This document shows, piece after piece, positions 1 through 9,639 of a stretch of 64,000 nucleotides of DNA. Location: NCBI GenBank assembly GCA_020796225.1, contig CM036758.1, positions 68,027,274-68,091,273 of the forward strand. The letters are read 5' to 3'. The stretch comes from Arion vulgaris. Taxonomy: Eukaryota; Mollusca; Gastropoda; Stylommatophora; Arionidae. The notes below the pieces were generated by a model, which was not told where the DNA came from, did not search any database, and saw nothing but the letters and a program-made list of their open reading frames with translations. The position numbers and the translations under genes were made by a program. Numbering within the stretch: position 1 is the first letter of the stretch; each line of letters starts with the position of its first letter.

Positions 1-297
1 AAACATTTAGGAGCATTTAGGGACATTTAGGAACATTGAGGAACATTGCGGAATATTGAGAAACATTGAGGAACATTGAGGAACATTTAGGGACATTTAG
101 GAACATTGAGGAACATTGAGGAACATTTAGGAACATTGAGGAACATTGAGGAACATTGAGGAACATTAACGAATATTTAGAAACATTGAGGAACATTGAG
201 GAACATTTAGGGACATTGAGGAACATTGAGGAACATTGAGGAATATTTAGAAATATTTAGAAACATTGAGGAACATTTAGGAACATTTAGAAACTCA
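1..297. repeat. Decamer satellite (AGGAACATTG)n
   Basis: About 30 imperfect copies of a 10-bp unit, AGGAACATTG and variants such as AGGAACATTT and AGGGACATTT, run from the left edge of the window to about 297. The array is cut by the window edge, so its full length is unknown. Open frames across it (M-F-L-N-V-P repeats on the minus strand) follow from the 10-bp period repeating in frame every 30 bp and are not a gene. Confidence 0.95.
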
Positions 298-603
298 ATT
301 AACTCTTTCGTTACCTCCGACTCCAACATCATACACAAGCTGGAGACATTCACAAATAAATTATTAATAAGATTCCTATACATTTTCTGGCCAACAATTG
401 AAGATGTTTCCATAAGAACAAGAAATGCGTATTTGGAGTACATCATTAAATGGCGAATATGGCAATTGATTGTTGATGTTTTTCGTATGCAGGTAGTGGT
501 ATTTGCGATGACGGCTCTCCGATAGACAGCTGGTGGGGGAAAAAAAGAAATGGTCGTTTAAAAACACATGATGACAAACTGGTGACAGAAAGCTGACAGA
601 TTT
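298..603. other. Unassigned A+T-rich stretch
   Basis: Between the decamer array and the LINE-a remnant I see no repeat with another copy here, no RNA gene and no plausible exon. Short open frames are interrupted and match nothing I recognise. Confidence 0.5.
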
Positions 604-1021
604 ATGTCTGAGGTGCTACCAGTGTCAAACATGGCCAATAACAGCAGATAATGAGGGGAAAATCATAACGACAGAGATGAGGCGTCCTAGAAGAGCTGCA
701 GATGTGACAATAAGAGACAAAATTAGAAGTGAAGAAATCAGAAGAAGACTGGATGTGAAACCAGTCATACAATTCATAAAAGAACAACATATTAAATGGT
801 TTAGATACCTGACAAGAATGCCCTGGTATCGCCTACCACAGAGAGCCACACAGAAAACGTGAAGACTACGCAAAGATGAAGCGACAGCATCATGAACAGT
901 CTTACGAAAATGAATAACAGCTTACAAAGTGCCTTAAAACCAGCACACACAAGATCACTACATCCCCCTCCCCAACACTTCTATAAAGAAGTAAATGGTG
1001 GAAGAGAAGAAAAGAAGAAGA
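604..1021 (+). mobile_element. LINE-a 3' fragment (post-RT domain)
   Basis: Plus-strand text reads C-Y-Q-C-Q-T-W-P-I-T, then M-R-x-P-R-R-A-A-D-V-T-I-R-D-K and I-K-W-F-R-Y-L-T-R-M-P, the region downstream of the reverse transcriptase in non-LTR retrotransposons. It is broken by frameshifts after the K-W-F block. The 3' end (AAATGGTGGAAGAGAAG then GA-rich) matches the copy at 40437-40931, so the true 3' end is near 1021. It is a 5'-truncated dead copy. The exact clade is not assigned. Confidence 0.88.
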
Positions 1022-1212
1022 GAGTACGAAAAAATTGCTAGGGAAACGGCGGAACGGAAACAGAAAAAATCTCTTGCAAATGCCATGTGTGCGTTAGGGG
1101 CACGAAGAGGGCATATGTAAATATATATATGTATTAATAAAATATGTATATTTATATATACGTTAGTCTGTGAGTAGGTGAGTGCGTGCATGTTATTGAG
1201 CACACCTCAAAG

Positions 1213-1600
1213 CTGCGTTTCCCAAACTGGGGTCCGTGGACATCCGGGGGTCCCAGAGGTACCTACAGGGTCCTCAAGTGGTTGAAAAATTATTATGATC
1301 TTTGACATTTCAAACATAATTTGTTTTTGTTAAACATGTATAAAAACATTTGGTAAAGTAATTTTGCTGTGAAATCAAAGGACCCGGACCAGAGCGAAGT
1401 CTAAATGCCTGACAGTAGGAAATGAAAGATTATTTGAAGTTTCCCGCAGTCTAAGAAATTGGAGACAGCTTGACTGTTGGGGCGGTGTAATAATAACTTC
1501 ATCGGTAGAAGATTTTCATAAATAGACTATTTTGGGGATCCGCGGCAGTGAAATGTAATTAAAAAGGAGTCAGCGTTAATGCAAAGTTTTGAAACCGCTG
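1213..1600. mobile_element. hAT-type nonautonomous DNA transposon
   Basis: The ends read CTGCGTTTCCCAAACTGGGG and, at the right, AAGTTTTGAAACCGCTG, imperfect inverted repeats of the hAT type. The 388-bp element is flanked by a perfect 8-bp duplication CCTCAAAG at 1205-1212 and 1601-1608, the size made by hAT transposases. A related 441-bp element lies at 36016-36456. No intact transposase frame remains. Confidence 0.88.
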
Positions 1601-1608
1601 CCTCAAAG

Positions 1609-2017
1609 CATTTCTATATCAGCAACAGATGCCGACGAATATACCTGCTAATGGTTCTTATGGCTTACTGATTAAACAAACTCATCATTTTACCTCACGG
1701 GGGTCTTTATATCAGCCGTTTAGATCTCTTTTATTTCATCAATATATTTATTTGTCTATGTCTTGCCAGAAATATCTAACCTCTTTCACCCATACCTGCA
1801 AAATTGCACACCCACCTCTGCAAAATACCAGCATTTCGCCTAAACAAAAAACTTACCAGATACCCTGGCCAGACGTCCATCATTTCTGCTTATTTATATT
1901 ATCATAGTTATAATTTTGTTTTTTCTGTACTTCAAACACATTTATGCAGACATCATCATAACATATTACAAATGAAATTATTTCTTCAAAAGTCTTGAGC
2001 TAGAATCCATTTATTTG
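1609..2017. other. Unassigned stretch
   Basis: A+T-rich sequence with two overlapping short open frames (1629-1907 and 1804-1998) that resemble nothing known and lack coding-like features. No repeat relative was noticed in the window. Confidence 0.45.
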
Positions 2018-2460
2018 TCGGAGTCTAGGTGGTGTAGATGATAGGTACTCGTCTCTAGTGCCAAAAGTACCAGTTTGTTCCCTCGTGAAATCATCTGGAT
2101 ATTTTTCCAGAGATCCCTGATCTCTGTTTAGTGTTTAGGTGAGATTGCGTTCCTAGTTCTATCGGAGACGGACGATAAAACGAAGGTCACGTGTTCAATG
2201 GGAGCACTAAAAAAACCCGTGTTAGTTCAAAATCGAGAAGAGGTGGCATGTAAAACCGCTGCCCGGTCAAAATTCATTTTTTTAAATTAATATAATTCCT
2301 ACATAAATATCTTCACCATCTTCAAAATTGCGTAGGGGACCTTGCCCGTGCTACGATGTTTGTGCACAGGAGCTGAGATCTTCCTGTGTAAGAAACAGAT
2401 CGGAGCACACATGGTTACCCACCGAAGTGCAATGACGATGGTCCTATCAATCAATCATTT
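2018..2460 (+). mobile_element. SINE-D, near full length
   Basis: The tRNA-like head contains TAGGTGGTGTAGATGATAGG (A-box region) and CCAGTTTGTTCCC (decayed B box). The family body follows: CAGAGATCCCTGATCTC, TCGGAGACGGACGATAAAAC, CACGTGTTCAATGGGAGCAC, then TCTTCACCATCTTCAAAATT, TAAGAAACAGATCGGAGCAC and CCGAAGTGCAATGACGATGG. It ends TATCAATCAATC. The same order recurs at 25735, 38970 and 55300. Confidence 0.85.
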
Positions 2461-2510
2461 GCTTTTATTTGCTCTTGTTGTTGGCAAAACACAAGTAATT
2501 ATATAATATT

Positions 2511-3124
2511 CTTCTTCTTCTGCGTTCTCACTAGACTGAGATTTCGGATTCTCTAATAAAGGCAGCCGTCTGTCTCAGATTATCAGCCACGTCATACAGT
2601 TTGTCTTCTGCGTTTTCACTAGATTGAGATTTCGGAATCTCTAATAAAGGCAGCCGTCTGCCTCAGGTTATCAGCCATGCCATACAGTTTTGTCTTGGAC
2701 GCTAGTGTAAGTGGGCCACCTCTTTCTACTCAAGTCTGCAGACTGGGAGCAGTTCTGTAGGATATAATTCCTACAATTTCTGCTTCCCAGTTTGTGCCGA
2801 CCTCTTCCCGCAGTTAAGTTTTGGCCAACGCCGTCAAGACAGGTCTGACATTCTTACTGCGTTGCTAAATCTCCGAGGCAGATTGGCGACCATAGAATCC
2901 GTTATCCCATTCCTCATTGTGAGGGGTCGTTGCATCATGTTATGCGCCTTACGACCTGGTGCATCCGTTTTCTGCAAGCATTTGTTTCGGGTTAGCATTC
3001 CCTAGCGGACACGTGCATCCGATTTCAGCTAAACCTCCTTAATAGCCTCTTACGACATGCGTGACAAGTAACAGTGGTTCTGTTCTTTATACCCCAAATT
3101 TGGGCCCCGGTAACCACTCGGGCG
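2511..3124 (-). mobile_element. RetA5 retroposon, long body
   Basis: On the minus strand it starts CGCCCGAGTGGTTACCGGGG at 3124, has the RetA block with GCATGTCGTAAGAGG, then a body shared only with 55752-56258 (AATGCTAACCCGAAACAAAT onward), and ends GCAGAAGAAGAAG. The last part is an 88-bp unit present twice (2518-2605 and 2606-2694). A reading frame beginning M-L-T-R-N-K-C-L-Q-K-T runs through the body but is broken in this copy. No clear target duplication was found. Confidence 0.82.
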
Positions 3125-3279
3125 GTATTTATATATGAAGTGTATCATTTATCCTTTATGTAATGTGTTGTTTGTCTTTTCCCTTATGAGGCAATTATAT
3201 GGCGCCTATGGGGAGGGGGAGGGAGGGTCGCTCCCACGTAAATAATGTATTGGCACAGAAAGCAACCACATGCTCATGA
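3125..3279. other. Spacer between RetA elements
   Basis: Unassigned 155 bp with a G-run (GGGGAGGGGGAGGGAGGG around 3212). Nothing else is visible. Confidence 0.4.
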
Positions 3280-3587
3280 GGTGCCAGGGCTCATACGGGT
3301 AGAAAAGATAGTTACACTGTGACCTATCCTACAAGGCATATCGTAAGAGGTGACTGAGGTAGAGAGCGTCCTACAAGGCATATCGTAAGAGATGACTGAG
3401 GTAGAGACCTAGGAAGCTACCCTAGTTAATATAAAAAATACTTCGCAGTAATCGGATGTTCTGGAATACTTGAAGACGCATAACTTTCACAACGTACACT
3501 CGCTCTTAGACTCATATGACATACAAATCACAAAGAGTGGTTAACAAGTGGTCGATATGGAACGCTCGAAGAAGAAGAAGAAGAAAG
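3280..3587 (+). mobile_element. RetA1 retroposon with internal duplication
   Basis: A diverged plus-strand RetA1. It carries CCTACAAGGCATATCGTAAG, GAAGCTACCCTAG, AATCGGATGT, CGCATAACTTTCACAACGTA, ACAAATCACAAAGAGTGG and ends CTCGAAGAAGAAGAAGAAG. The conserved central block is present twice (3330-3367 and 3370-3408), a local duplication of about 40 bp not seen in other copies. Confidence 0.88.
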
Positions 3588-3619
3588 AACACTCAATAAA
3601 TAAACGTATTACTTAAATA

Positions 3620-3894
3620 GAGAGCCGCTGTAGCGTAGTTGTTAGTGAACTCGCTTCGCAAGGCTGGTGGTCTGGGTTCAGCTCCCGCAATGAACGTGGA
3701 ATTTTTCCCGACCACGACGGCTTTCAGGTCGACCCAGCCTCAACTGGGTACCAGCCATGCTCTGGGAAAGTAAAGGCGGCCGGCGTGATGCTGACCACAT
3801 CACCCATCGTGTGCCGACGGTCAATGAAAATACAGGCCTAACATTGTATTGACCTATATACCACGAGGTATGAAAGGGTTCCTTTACTTTTTTT
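3620..3894 (+). mobile_element. SINE-F, tRNA-derived, complete
   Basis: The head has a perfect A box TAGCGTAGTTG (3631-3641) and a B box GGTTCAGCTCC (3675-3685), spaced as in a tRNA-type pol III promoter. The body includes CCAGCCATGCTCTGGGAAAG and CACATCACCCATCGTGTGCC and ends in a T-rich run (TTTACTTTTTTTT). A perfect 13-bp duplication TATTACTTAAATA flanks it at 3607-3619 and 3895-3907. It is the only copy in this window. Confidence 0.9.
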
Positions 3895-3907
3895 TATTAC
3901 TTAAATA

Positions 3908-4426
3908 ATCACCACGGAAAAAAATCTTCTCTCACTTTCTTATTTACTAACATCAAACCTCCATTACTAAAATCATCATTTTTTCCTCACTTCAAAATAT
4001 CTATATAAAACTCAACGTATAAATGTTATGGCTTTAAAATCGTACGTGTATTCTGTCGAAATTTTGTCATGTAATTCAAGGAAACTTTACCAAATTAATC
4101 TTTGAGATTACAACATTTGTTCGTCTCAAGGGAGATCTATACCCGATAGAATTATCATAGTAAATGGAGACCGTTTCTCACAAAAACTCTTGTAGAAATT
4201 ACACATGATGTAAAGGTAAATACAGATTAAGTTGAAGAATGAATAGAGGATGCATTGAATTGTTGTTGACTTTAAGAAATTCAATAGAGATTGAAATGAG
4301 CTGAAAATCTCTGCGTAACTTCACTTTCATTATCCACTGACATATTTTCTAACAGTCAGGGAAATGATGAAACACGAAGAAAGGTAGTCTTACAGTAAAA
4401 GAACTCGTCAAATTTGTTTTAATCTT
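3908..4426. other. Unassigned A+T-rich stretch
   Basis: About 520 bp of A+T-rich sequence without a long open frame, recognisable element or internal repeat. Confidence 0.5.
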
Positions 4427-5041
4427 TTTCTTCTTCGACGAACGCATCAAATCGATCACTTGTTAAACCACTCTTTGTGATTTGTATGTGATCTGAGTCT
4501 CTCTCTCTCTTTCTATCTCGCGATCACCACCCAGACCTCTGTACCAGACTTCCCCATAAATTCTATTCATGTGGAAATCTGATTCATGCATCCCTAGCAT
4601 TGGTGTGTTTTACGTCACATCTTCAGCACCCTTTGGAGCTCTGTTGCTTATCCTTCGGCGATGTGTCCGGTTTCAGCCAGCGTTTACTCAGTTCGCTCTC
4701 CGTTCTGTAGCCATCTAGTGTTTTTACGGTGTGGGTAGCTAGCCCTAAGTCCTACCTCCTTAGTCGCCTCTTACGACATGCGTGGCAGGTAACAGTGGTT
4801 CTATTCTTTACATCCCAATTTGGGCCCGGTAACCACTCGGGCGGGATCTGAGTCTAAGAGCGATTGTACCTTGTGCAAATTATGCGCCTACAAGTAGGCC
4901 AGCACATCCTATTTCTGCGATGCTTTTATTTACTAGGGTAGCTTCCATAGGTTCTACATGAGTCGCCTCTTACGACATGCTTTGCAGGTCGCAGTGGTAC
5001 TATTCTTTGCTTACCTTTCGGGCCCCATCACCACATGGGCG
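4427..5041 (-). mobile_element. RetA1 split by a RetA3 insertion
   Basis: The minus-strand RetA1 runs from CGCCCATGTGG (5041) to the GAAGAAG tail at 4427. It is interrupted by 344 bp at 4501-4844. The two halves join at GATCTGAGTCT, present at both borders (4490-4500 and 4845-4855). The RetA1 landmarks ATGCGCCTACAAGTAGGCC, TTACTAGGGTAGCTTCC and CGCCTCTTACGACATGC are all present in order. Confidence 0.92.
4501..4844 (-). mobile_element. RetA3 retroposon inserted in RetA1
   Basis: On the minus strand it starts CGCCCGAGTGGTTACCGGGC, shares the GCATGTCGTAAGAGGCGACT block and then carries the A3 body (CCCACACCGTAAAAACACTA, AGCTCCAAAGGGTGCTGAAG). It ends in (GA)n rather than (GAA)n. A perfect 11-bp target duplication GATCTGAGTCT flanks it. 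The second A3 copy is at 14113-14447. Confidence 0.92.
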
Positions 5042-5247
5042 AACGTGTTTCGGTCAAAATGTCTTCATCACGCAAAGGATGCAAGATACATTTAAATTTG
5101 AAAGGCATGGATTGTAATGTATAAAATAAGTCATAGAAATTATATGAGTAGCAGAACTAAATCCGTTTTCTGTGTGCTGTTTTCTTCTATATTTTCATTG
5201 TATGTTATGGAAAATGTTTGCTTTATGAAGATATTTTTATCGCAACG

Positions 5248-5272
5248 TATATATATATATATATATATATAT
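5248..5272. repeat. (AT)n microsatellite
   Basis: Twelve or more AT dinucleotides in an otherwise unassigned A+T-rich stretch (5042-5394). Confidence 0.95.
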
Positions 5273-5394
5273 TGTAGTACTTTATATAACTACTTCATTT
5301 TAAAGTTATAGTTGCAATTTTTGCTATATAGTTTTACTCCAGATTTTCAAATGAATGTATGAGTCGACAGAGAACCTCAGTTTTAGTTACCTTT

Positions 5395-5700
5395 GTCATC
5401 ATTATTAAATAGCTTGTCCTGATCAGAACTTAGCAACCCTTCTGAACATTCCTTCAGAATGTATCTTTCATATAGGTCAGTTGTCTGGCCTCTACAGTCG
5501 TCATGATCAAATCATCAGTGAAATCTTAGATCCATCTTTTCATTGATATCCTCCCCTTCTCGTTGCAGTTATGCCCCCTTCCATGATGGTCTCCTTCAGT
5601 CTTTCTCGTCTTTTTAAATGTCTAAGATAGTTCAATTTTCTCATTTTGTTTTTGGCAGTAGCCAGTTTTCTTTGATTTTTAGATCTTTCTAAATAGATCT
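5395..5700 (-). mobile_element. LINE-h old 3' fragment
   Basis: The minus strand gives L-R-H-L-K-R-R-E-R-L-K-E-T-I-M-E-G-G-I, then a degraded G-R-P-R-R-R-W-I-Q-D region and F-R-R-V-A-K-F, ending in AATAATGATGA. The order matches the clearer copy at 53183-53599. Several stops and frameshifts show a long-dead copy. Confidence 0.75.
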
Positions 5701-5728
5701 ATGTGTTCTTTTTTCTGTCCATGATATA

Positions 5729-5940
5729 CTTCTTCTTCTTCTTCTAGATCGTTCTTTTCGCCCATTTTTATCATTCCTATTGTGATATATAAACAGCCGA
5801 ACACCAAGAACGGGTGTAATACATTGACATCTTCAGTACTATTTGGAGCTCTAGTGCTTATCCTTCAGCGACGTGACCGATTTCAACCAGCGTTTACTGG
5901 GTTCGCACTCCCTTAGCCTTTGACTGTCACCAACCGAACT
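5729..5940 (-). mobile_element. RetA4 body fragment
   Basis: The minus-strand 3' part of a RetA variant has a GAAGAAGAAGAAG tail at 5729 and the body TGATATATAAACAGCCG, GGAGCTCTAGTGCTTATCC and TTAGCCTTTGACTGTCACC. This body is shared with 32401-32611 and partly with RetA3. The conserved 5' head is missing. Confidence 0.75.
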
Positions 5941-6105
5941 GCAAGGAAGCAGGTTGTCCGTGATATACGGAGAACTCTTCTGTAATCACAGGTATGCATT
6001 TCTTTTACATAGTAATAGACACGTTTCTGGGCAGTTTAGTTATTTTGGGACAATCATCGCAATACTACGGAAAAGTCAATTTGTCCTTCGATTACTGCCT
6101 CAAAT

Positions 6106-6365
6106 TCTTCTTCTTTTTCGAACTCTTCATACCGATCACTTGTTAACCACTCTGTGAGATTTGTATGTGATCTAAGCCTAAGAGCGATTGTACGTTGTGC
6201 CAGTTATGCGCCTACAAGAAGCCAGCACATACGATTTATGCGATGATTTTTATTTTCTCCGATAGCTTTCCAAGGTTCTACATCAGTCGCCTCTTATGAC
6301 ATGCCTTGTAAGTCGCAGTGGTACTATTCTTTGCTTCCATTGCGGGTCCCGGCACTACACGGGCG
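6106..6365 (-). mobile_element. RetA1 retroposon
   Basis: Complete minus-strand copy, from CGCCCGTGTAGTGCCGGGAC at 6365 to a TTCTTCTTC (GAA) tail at 6106. CGCCTCTTATGACATGCC and ATGCGCCTACAAG are preserved. Its first 24 bp were then amplified together with flanking DNA into the 73-bp array that follows. Confidence 0.9.
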
Positions 6366-6633
6366 TCTACGTCAACACATCCAGCAGATTCTAGCTGCAC
6401 ACCACACAAGTTCTGCGGGTCCCAGCACTACACGGGCGTCTACATCAACACATCCAGTAGATTCTAGCTGCACACCACACAAGTTCTGCGGGTCCCAGCA
6501 CTACACGGGCGTCTACATCAACACATCCAGCAGATTCTAGCTGCACACCACACAAGTTCTGCGGGTCCCAGCACTACACGGGCGTCTACATCAACACATC
6601 CAGTAGATTCTAGCTGCACACCACACAAGTTCT
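6342..6633. repeat. 73-bp tandem repeat, four units
   Basis: Units start at 6342, 6415, 6488 and 6561 and are nearly identical. Each contains GCGGGTCCCAGCACTACACG, the RetA1 5' end, plus 49 bp of its flank (CACATCCAGCAGATTCTAGC). The array therefore arose after the RetA1 insertion, by tandem duplication across its junction. Confidence 0.95.
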
Positions 6634-6880
6634 TTCCTAATTAAAGAAAGTCGACACCCATCTTTCTCTCTTAATCTGCTCAGCGAGTGAGTCTCGTAAC
6701 TCTTAGTTTCATCTGTTGGGATATAGTCTTTCAACGCTTTCAAAATGTCATTTCGATCTATTGCAGCGCCATCTAATATCGTAATCGTGTCAGCCAATCT
6801 TTCAATACCTCTGACGCCTCCAGCTTGTTCGGGTATAACAATGAAGGAGACTATTCTATTCCAAGATTTACGATTGTAAA
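6634..6880 (-). mobile_element. LINE-g RNase H-side fragment
   Basis: The minus-strand frame has P-E-Q-A-G-G-V-R-G-I-E-R-L-A-D, the decayed equivalent of the P-G-H-x-G-V-x-G-N-E-x-A-D end of an RNase H domain. D-G-A-A-I-D-R-N-D-I-L and the S-L-S-R-L-R-E linker also seen at 48618-48955 follow. The usual P-G-H and N-E residues are substituted, so the domain is dead. Confidence 0.8.
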
Positions 6881-6897
6881 ACACTGATTTGTGAGTT

Positions 6898-7275
6898 GAT
6901 TAGTACTAGTAGTAGTAGCAGTCGTAGTAGTAGTCGTGGTAGTAGCAGTAGTAGTAGTAGTCGTGGTAGTAGTCGTGGTAGTAGTCGTGGTAGTAGTCGT
7001 GGTAGTAGTCGTGGTAGTAGCAGTAGTAGTAGAAGTCGTGTAGTAGCAGTAGTAGTAGAAGTCGTGGTAGTAGCAGTAGTAGTAGAAGTCGTGGTAGTAG
7101 CAGTAGTAGTAGAAGTCGTGGTAGTAGCAGTAGTAGTAGAAGTCGTGGTAGTAGTCGTGGTAGTAGTCGTGGTAGTAGTCGTGGTAGTAGTCGTGGTAGT
7201 AGTCGTGGTAGTAGTCGTGGTAGTAGCAGTAGTAGTAGTAGTCGTGGTAGTAGCAGTCGTAGTAATAGTAGTAGT
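6898..7275 (+). repeat. Compound (AGT/CGT)n trinucleotide array
   Basis: About 125 triplets mix AGT, AGC and CGT in blocks, with recurring 15-18 bp motifs such as GTAGTAGTCGTGGTAGTAG. Open frames in it (poly-Ser, then poly-Val) are low-complexity artefacts. Confidence 0.95.
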
Positions 7276-7280
7276 ATAAC

Positions 7281-7814
7281 TAACAGCAGTAAACAGTTTT
7301 ATGTTTTGAGGTACAATACAGATGTGCCGATGGATAATTACTTCGCATTACCGATAGTGACTGAAAGGTCTGAACTGGAAGATACAACCTGTGTCACCAT
7401 TCTCCCACTGAAATAATGAGACAAGTCTTTGAAATGTGATTTTTTCCTGAGTAAAGTTTCTTATCTTATTTATTTATAATCAGACTACGCAATACTCTAC
7501 AGTACATTCACTACCTCCTATTTCCAGACTCACCTGTCTTTGGCGACTGTTTCCCAGGTGCATGCGTTTATACCAAGTTCATTCCCACCTTCCTTACAGA
7601 CACCCTAATACCGTATTTGTGTTCTTTCAGTCCATCTCTTCGCAAATAATAGATCATCCTGAAGCGATCATTGAGAAGTAAATCATCTTTCTTACACGAG
7701 ATTTGGCCCAGTAAACGGAGATATCTCTGTTCAGGAAAGGGTCCAAAGTTGGAATTCCTTTTCCTTCACACTTATATTTGCTAACTGCCAAAAATACATT
7801 TAAAGTTCATAATA
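7281..7814. other. Unassigned stretch
   Basis: No recognisable repeat, exon or RNA. There are only short open frames. Confidence 0.45.
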
Positions 7815-7955
7815 TCGAAAAACAATCCTACAAGAAAGTAAACTATTGGGATGTAAAACCATACAAGATCTCCAACTGCTAGCAACGAACCGCATTACAT
7901 GGAGATCTAAAACCTCTGCCCTATGTGCCGCCTATGGAAAGAATGGAACAAACTA
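7815..7955 (+). mobile_element. LINE-k C-terminal fragment
   Basis: Plus-strand text includes K-L-L-G-C-K-T-I-Q-D-L-Q-L-L-A and N-R-I-T-W-R-S-K-T-S-A-L-C-A, followed by a stop. The block recurs at 30655-30770 and, on the minus strand, at 59215-59350. The basic-aromatic composition and position fit the C-terminus of a LINE ORF2, but the clade is unknown. Confidence 0.75.
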
Positions 7956-8229
7956 AATAACTAACTAATATTGAAGGAGTTGAACTTTCTATCCTCGTTG
8001 CCTTTTAATTAAAACGTTCCCGGACCTGATCCAACTCTGATGTAGAAGAATATGAAGTTTTAGTTATTTTTATAAACAATTTCAGATTTTAATTATCAAC
8101 GATATTCATTCCAGCTTTGCGTTATCAGTTTCAAAATTGGATACTTGCAGTAAATGAAAAACATAAATTACAGCAAAATAGACGAAATACCTGGGGAAAA
8201 TAGCACAAGTAACAAGGACAGATAGATCA

Positions 8230-8480
8230 AATAAAACAGACTATTACAGACTTGGTAGAAATAACACCAGTACTAGAGCATATTAAGAAATATGAAACCA
8301 TATTGTTCGGCCATGTAACGCGATTATCGTACAACCGTATATAAAAAGGTAGTACTTTTCAGATACAATGTTTTCAAGAACAAAGGTCTCCCATGCAAAC
8401 GATTGTTCTCAGAAATATTACATGTAGTAGGAAGCACCATTTAATGAGACGCAAGCGAGAACACTTGCCATAAATCTTCG
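8230..8480 (+). mobile_element. LINE-e/d decayed fragment
   Basis: The plus strand reads E-I-T-P-V-L-E-H-I-K-K-Y-E and L-F-G-H-V-T-R-L, recalling I-K-W-F-G-H-x-x-R-M of the other LINEs. A decayed GRPR-like segment follows. It is badly degraded, so group assignment is tentative. Confidence 0.55.
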
Positions 8481-8520
8481 TATAACCTGAACATTGAAAG
8501 ACACAACATGAATATACGTC

Positions 8521-8582
<62 letters not shown>
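8521..8582. repeat. (AT)n microsatellite
   Basis: About 30 AT dinucleotides without interruption, the longest AT run in the window. Confidence 0.97.
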
Positions 8583-8587
<5 letters not shown>

Positions 8588-8936
8588 TTTATGTATTCTG
8601 ATTATATTTGATTATATTGTCTTGCTTTGTTTATATTTAATTATATTGTCTTGCTTTGTTTACGAATTTCATTTTGCCATGAAATGTACAAACTGCTATA
8701 ATTGATAATGACTCACAATGCATCTAGATATTGATTGAGTCATATGATCATCATTGCACTTTTATGAATAACCAAGTGTGCTCCGAAACTTTCTTGATAC
8801 AAGACGATCTCAAACAATAGTGCACATAATCTCGGTAGCACGGGTGATAATTCCAAGTGTAATTTATAATATCGTGAAATTTGTTAAGAAATTTGATTTT
8901 AAAATATTTTTTAAATTAATTTTGCCCAAGCAACGT
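8583..8936. other. Unassigned A+T-rich stretch
   Basis: Contains a 33-bp direct duplication (TTTATATTTAATTATATTGT type, 8608-8660) but no recognisable element. Confidence 0.45.
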
Positions 8937-9580
8937 CTTTGATTCCTTTCTTTCTGTTCTCCAATCCTGTTTGCTTCACAGCATCAGGTCAAGAAGAGAT
9001 TTCTAAAACTGTTTGCTTCACAGCGTCAGGTCAAGAAGAGATTTCTAAAACTGTTTGCTTCACAGCGTCTTTGATTCCTTTCTTTCTGTTCTCCAATCCT
9101 GTTTGTCTCACAACATCTTTGATTCCTTTCTTTCTGTTCTGCTTCGTAGATAGTCTATTTCGTCTCGTCTGTTATCTCTAAGGTCCATCTTTTGCGTGGC
9201 CGGCCTTTTGCGTTGTACCCATTATTTCGGAGAAGCATTGCTCTTTGAAGTGCACTGTCTGTTGGTAATCTGCTTACATGGCCGAACCTTTTAATCTGTT
9301 GTTTCTTGATGAAGTCTACTACATTTTTCCTGATGTCTTCATTTCTCAACCGGTTTCTTCATGTTACACCCAGCATTCTGCGTACACACTTCATCTCTGT
9401 TGTAACTAGTTTTCTTCCATCGTTTGTTGTCAGTGTCCAGGTTTGGCACTGGTAACATAATTTGGGAAGAAAGATTGTGTTGAAAATTGCTCTTTTTGTG
9501 TTCATGGTGACATGTTTGCATCTTAAAATGGCCGCCATTTGTGCTATCATTTGATGTGCTTTGTTGCTTCTGTGTAACAA
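8937..9580 (-). mobile_element. LINE-b 3' fragment with tail repeats
   Basis: The minus strand encodes, with one frameshift near 9355, the block C-Y-Q-C-Q-T-W-T-L-T, M-K-C-V-R-R-M-L-G-V-T, then R-N-E-D-I-R, I-K-R-F-G-H-V-S-R-L and G-R-P-R-K-R-W-T. Past the stop, the 3' tail contains 42-bp units (8970-9011, 9012-9053, partial to 9068) and a second, outer repeat beginning TTTGATTCCTTTCTTTCTG (8937, 9069, 9118). The strongest relative is 29135-29770. Confidence 0.92.
8970..9068 (-). repeat. 42-bp LINE-b tail repeat
   Basis: Two full units and one partial. The unit contains GTCAAGAAGAGATTTCTAAA and is the reverse complement of the unit repeated at 29579-29742, so it belongs to the LINE-b 3' end. 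Confidence 0.9.
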
Positions 9581-9639
9581 AGTCTTTGATTCCTACTTCT
9601 ATTTATTTTTATCTGCAAATATTTCCTATACGTGCGTAG

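Noticed and set aside
17..446. Repetitive M-F-L-N-V-P ORFs on the minus strand
   Set aside because: Products of a 10-bp satellite read in frame every 30 bp.
6896..7279. 127-codon Ser/Val-rich ORF
   Set aside because: It lies wholly within a trinucleotide microsatellite.
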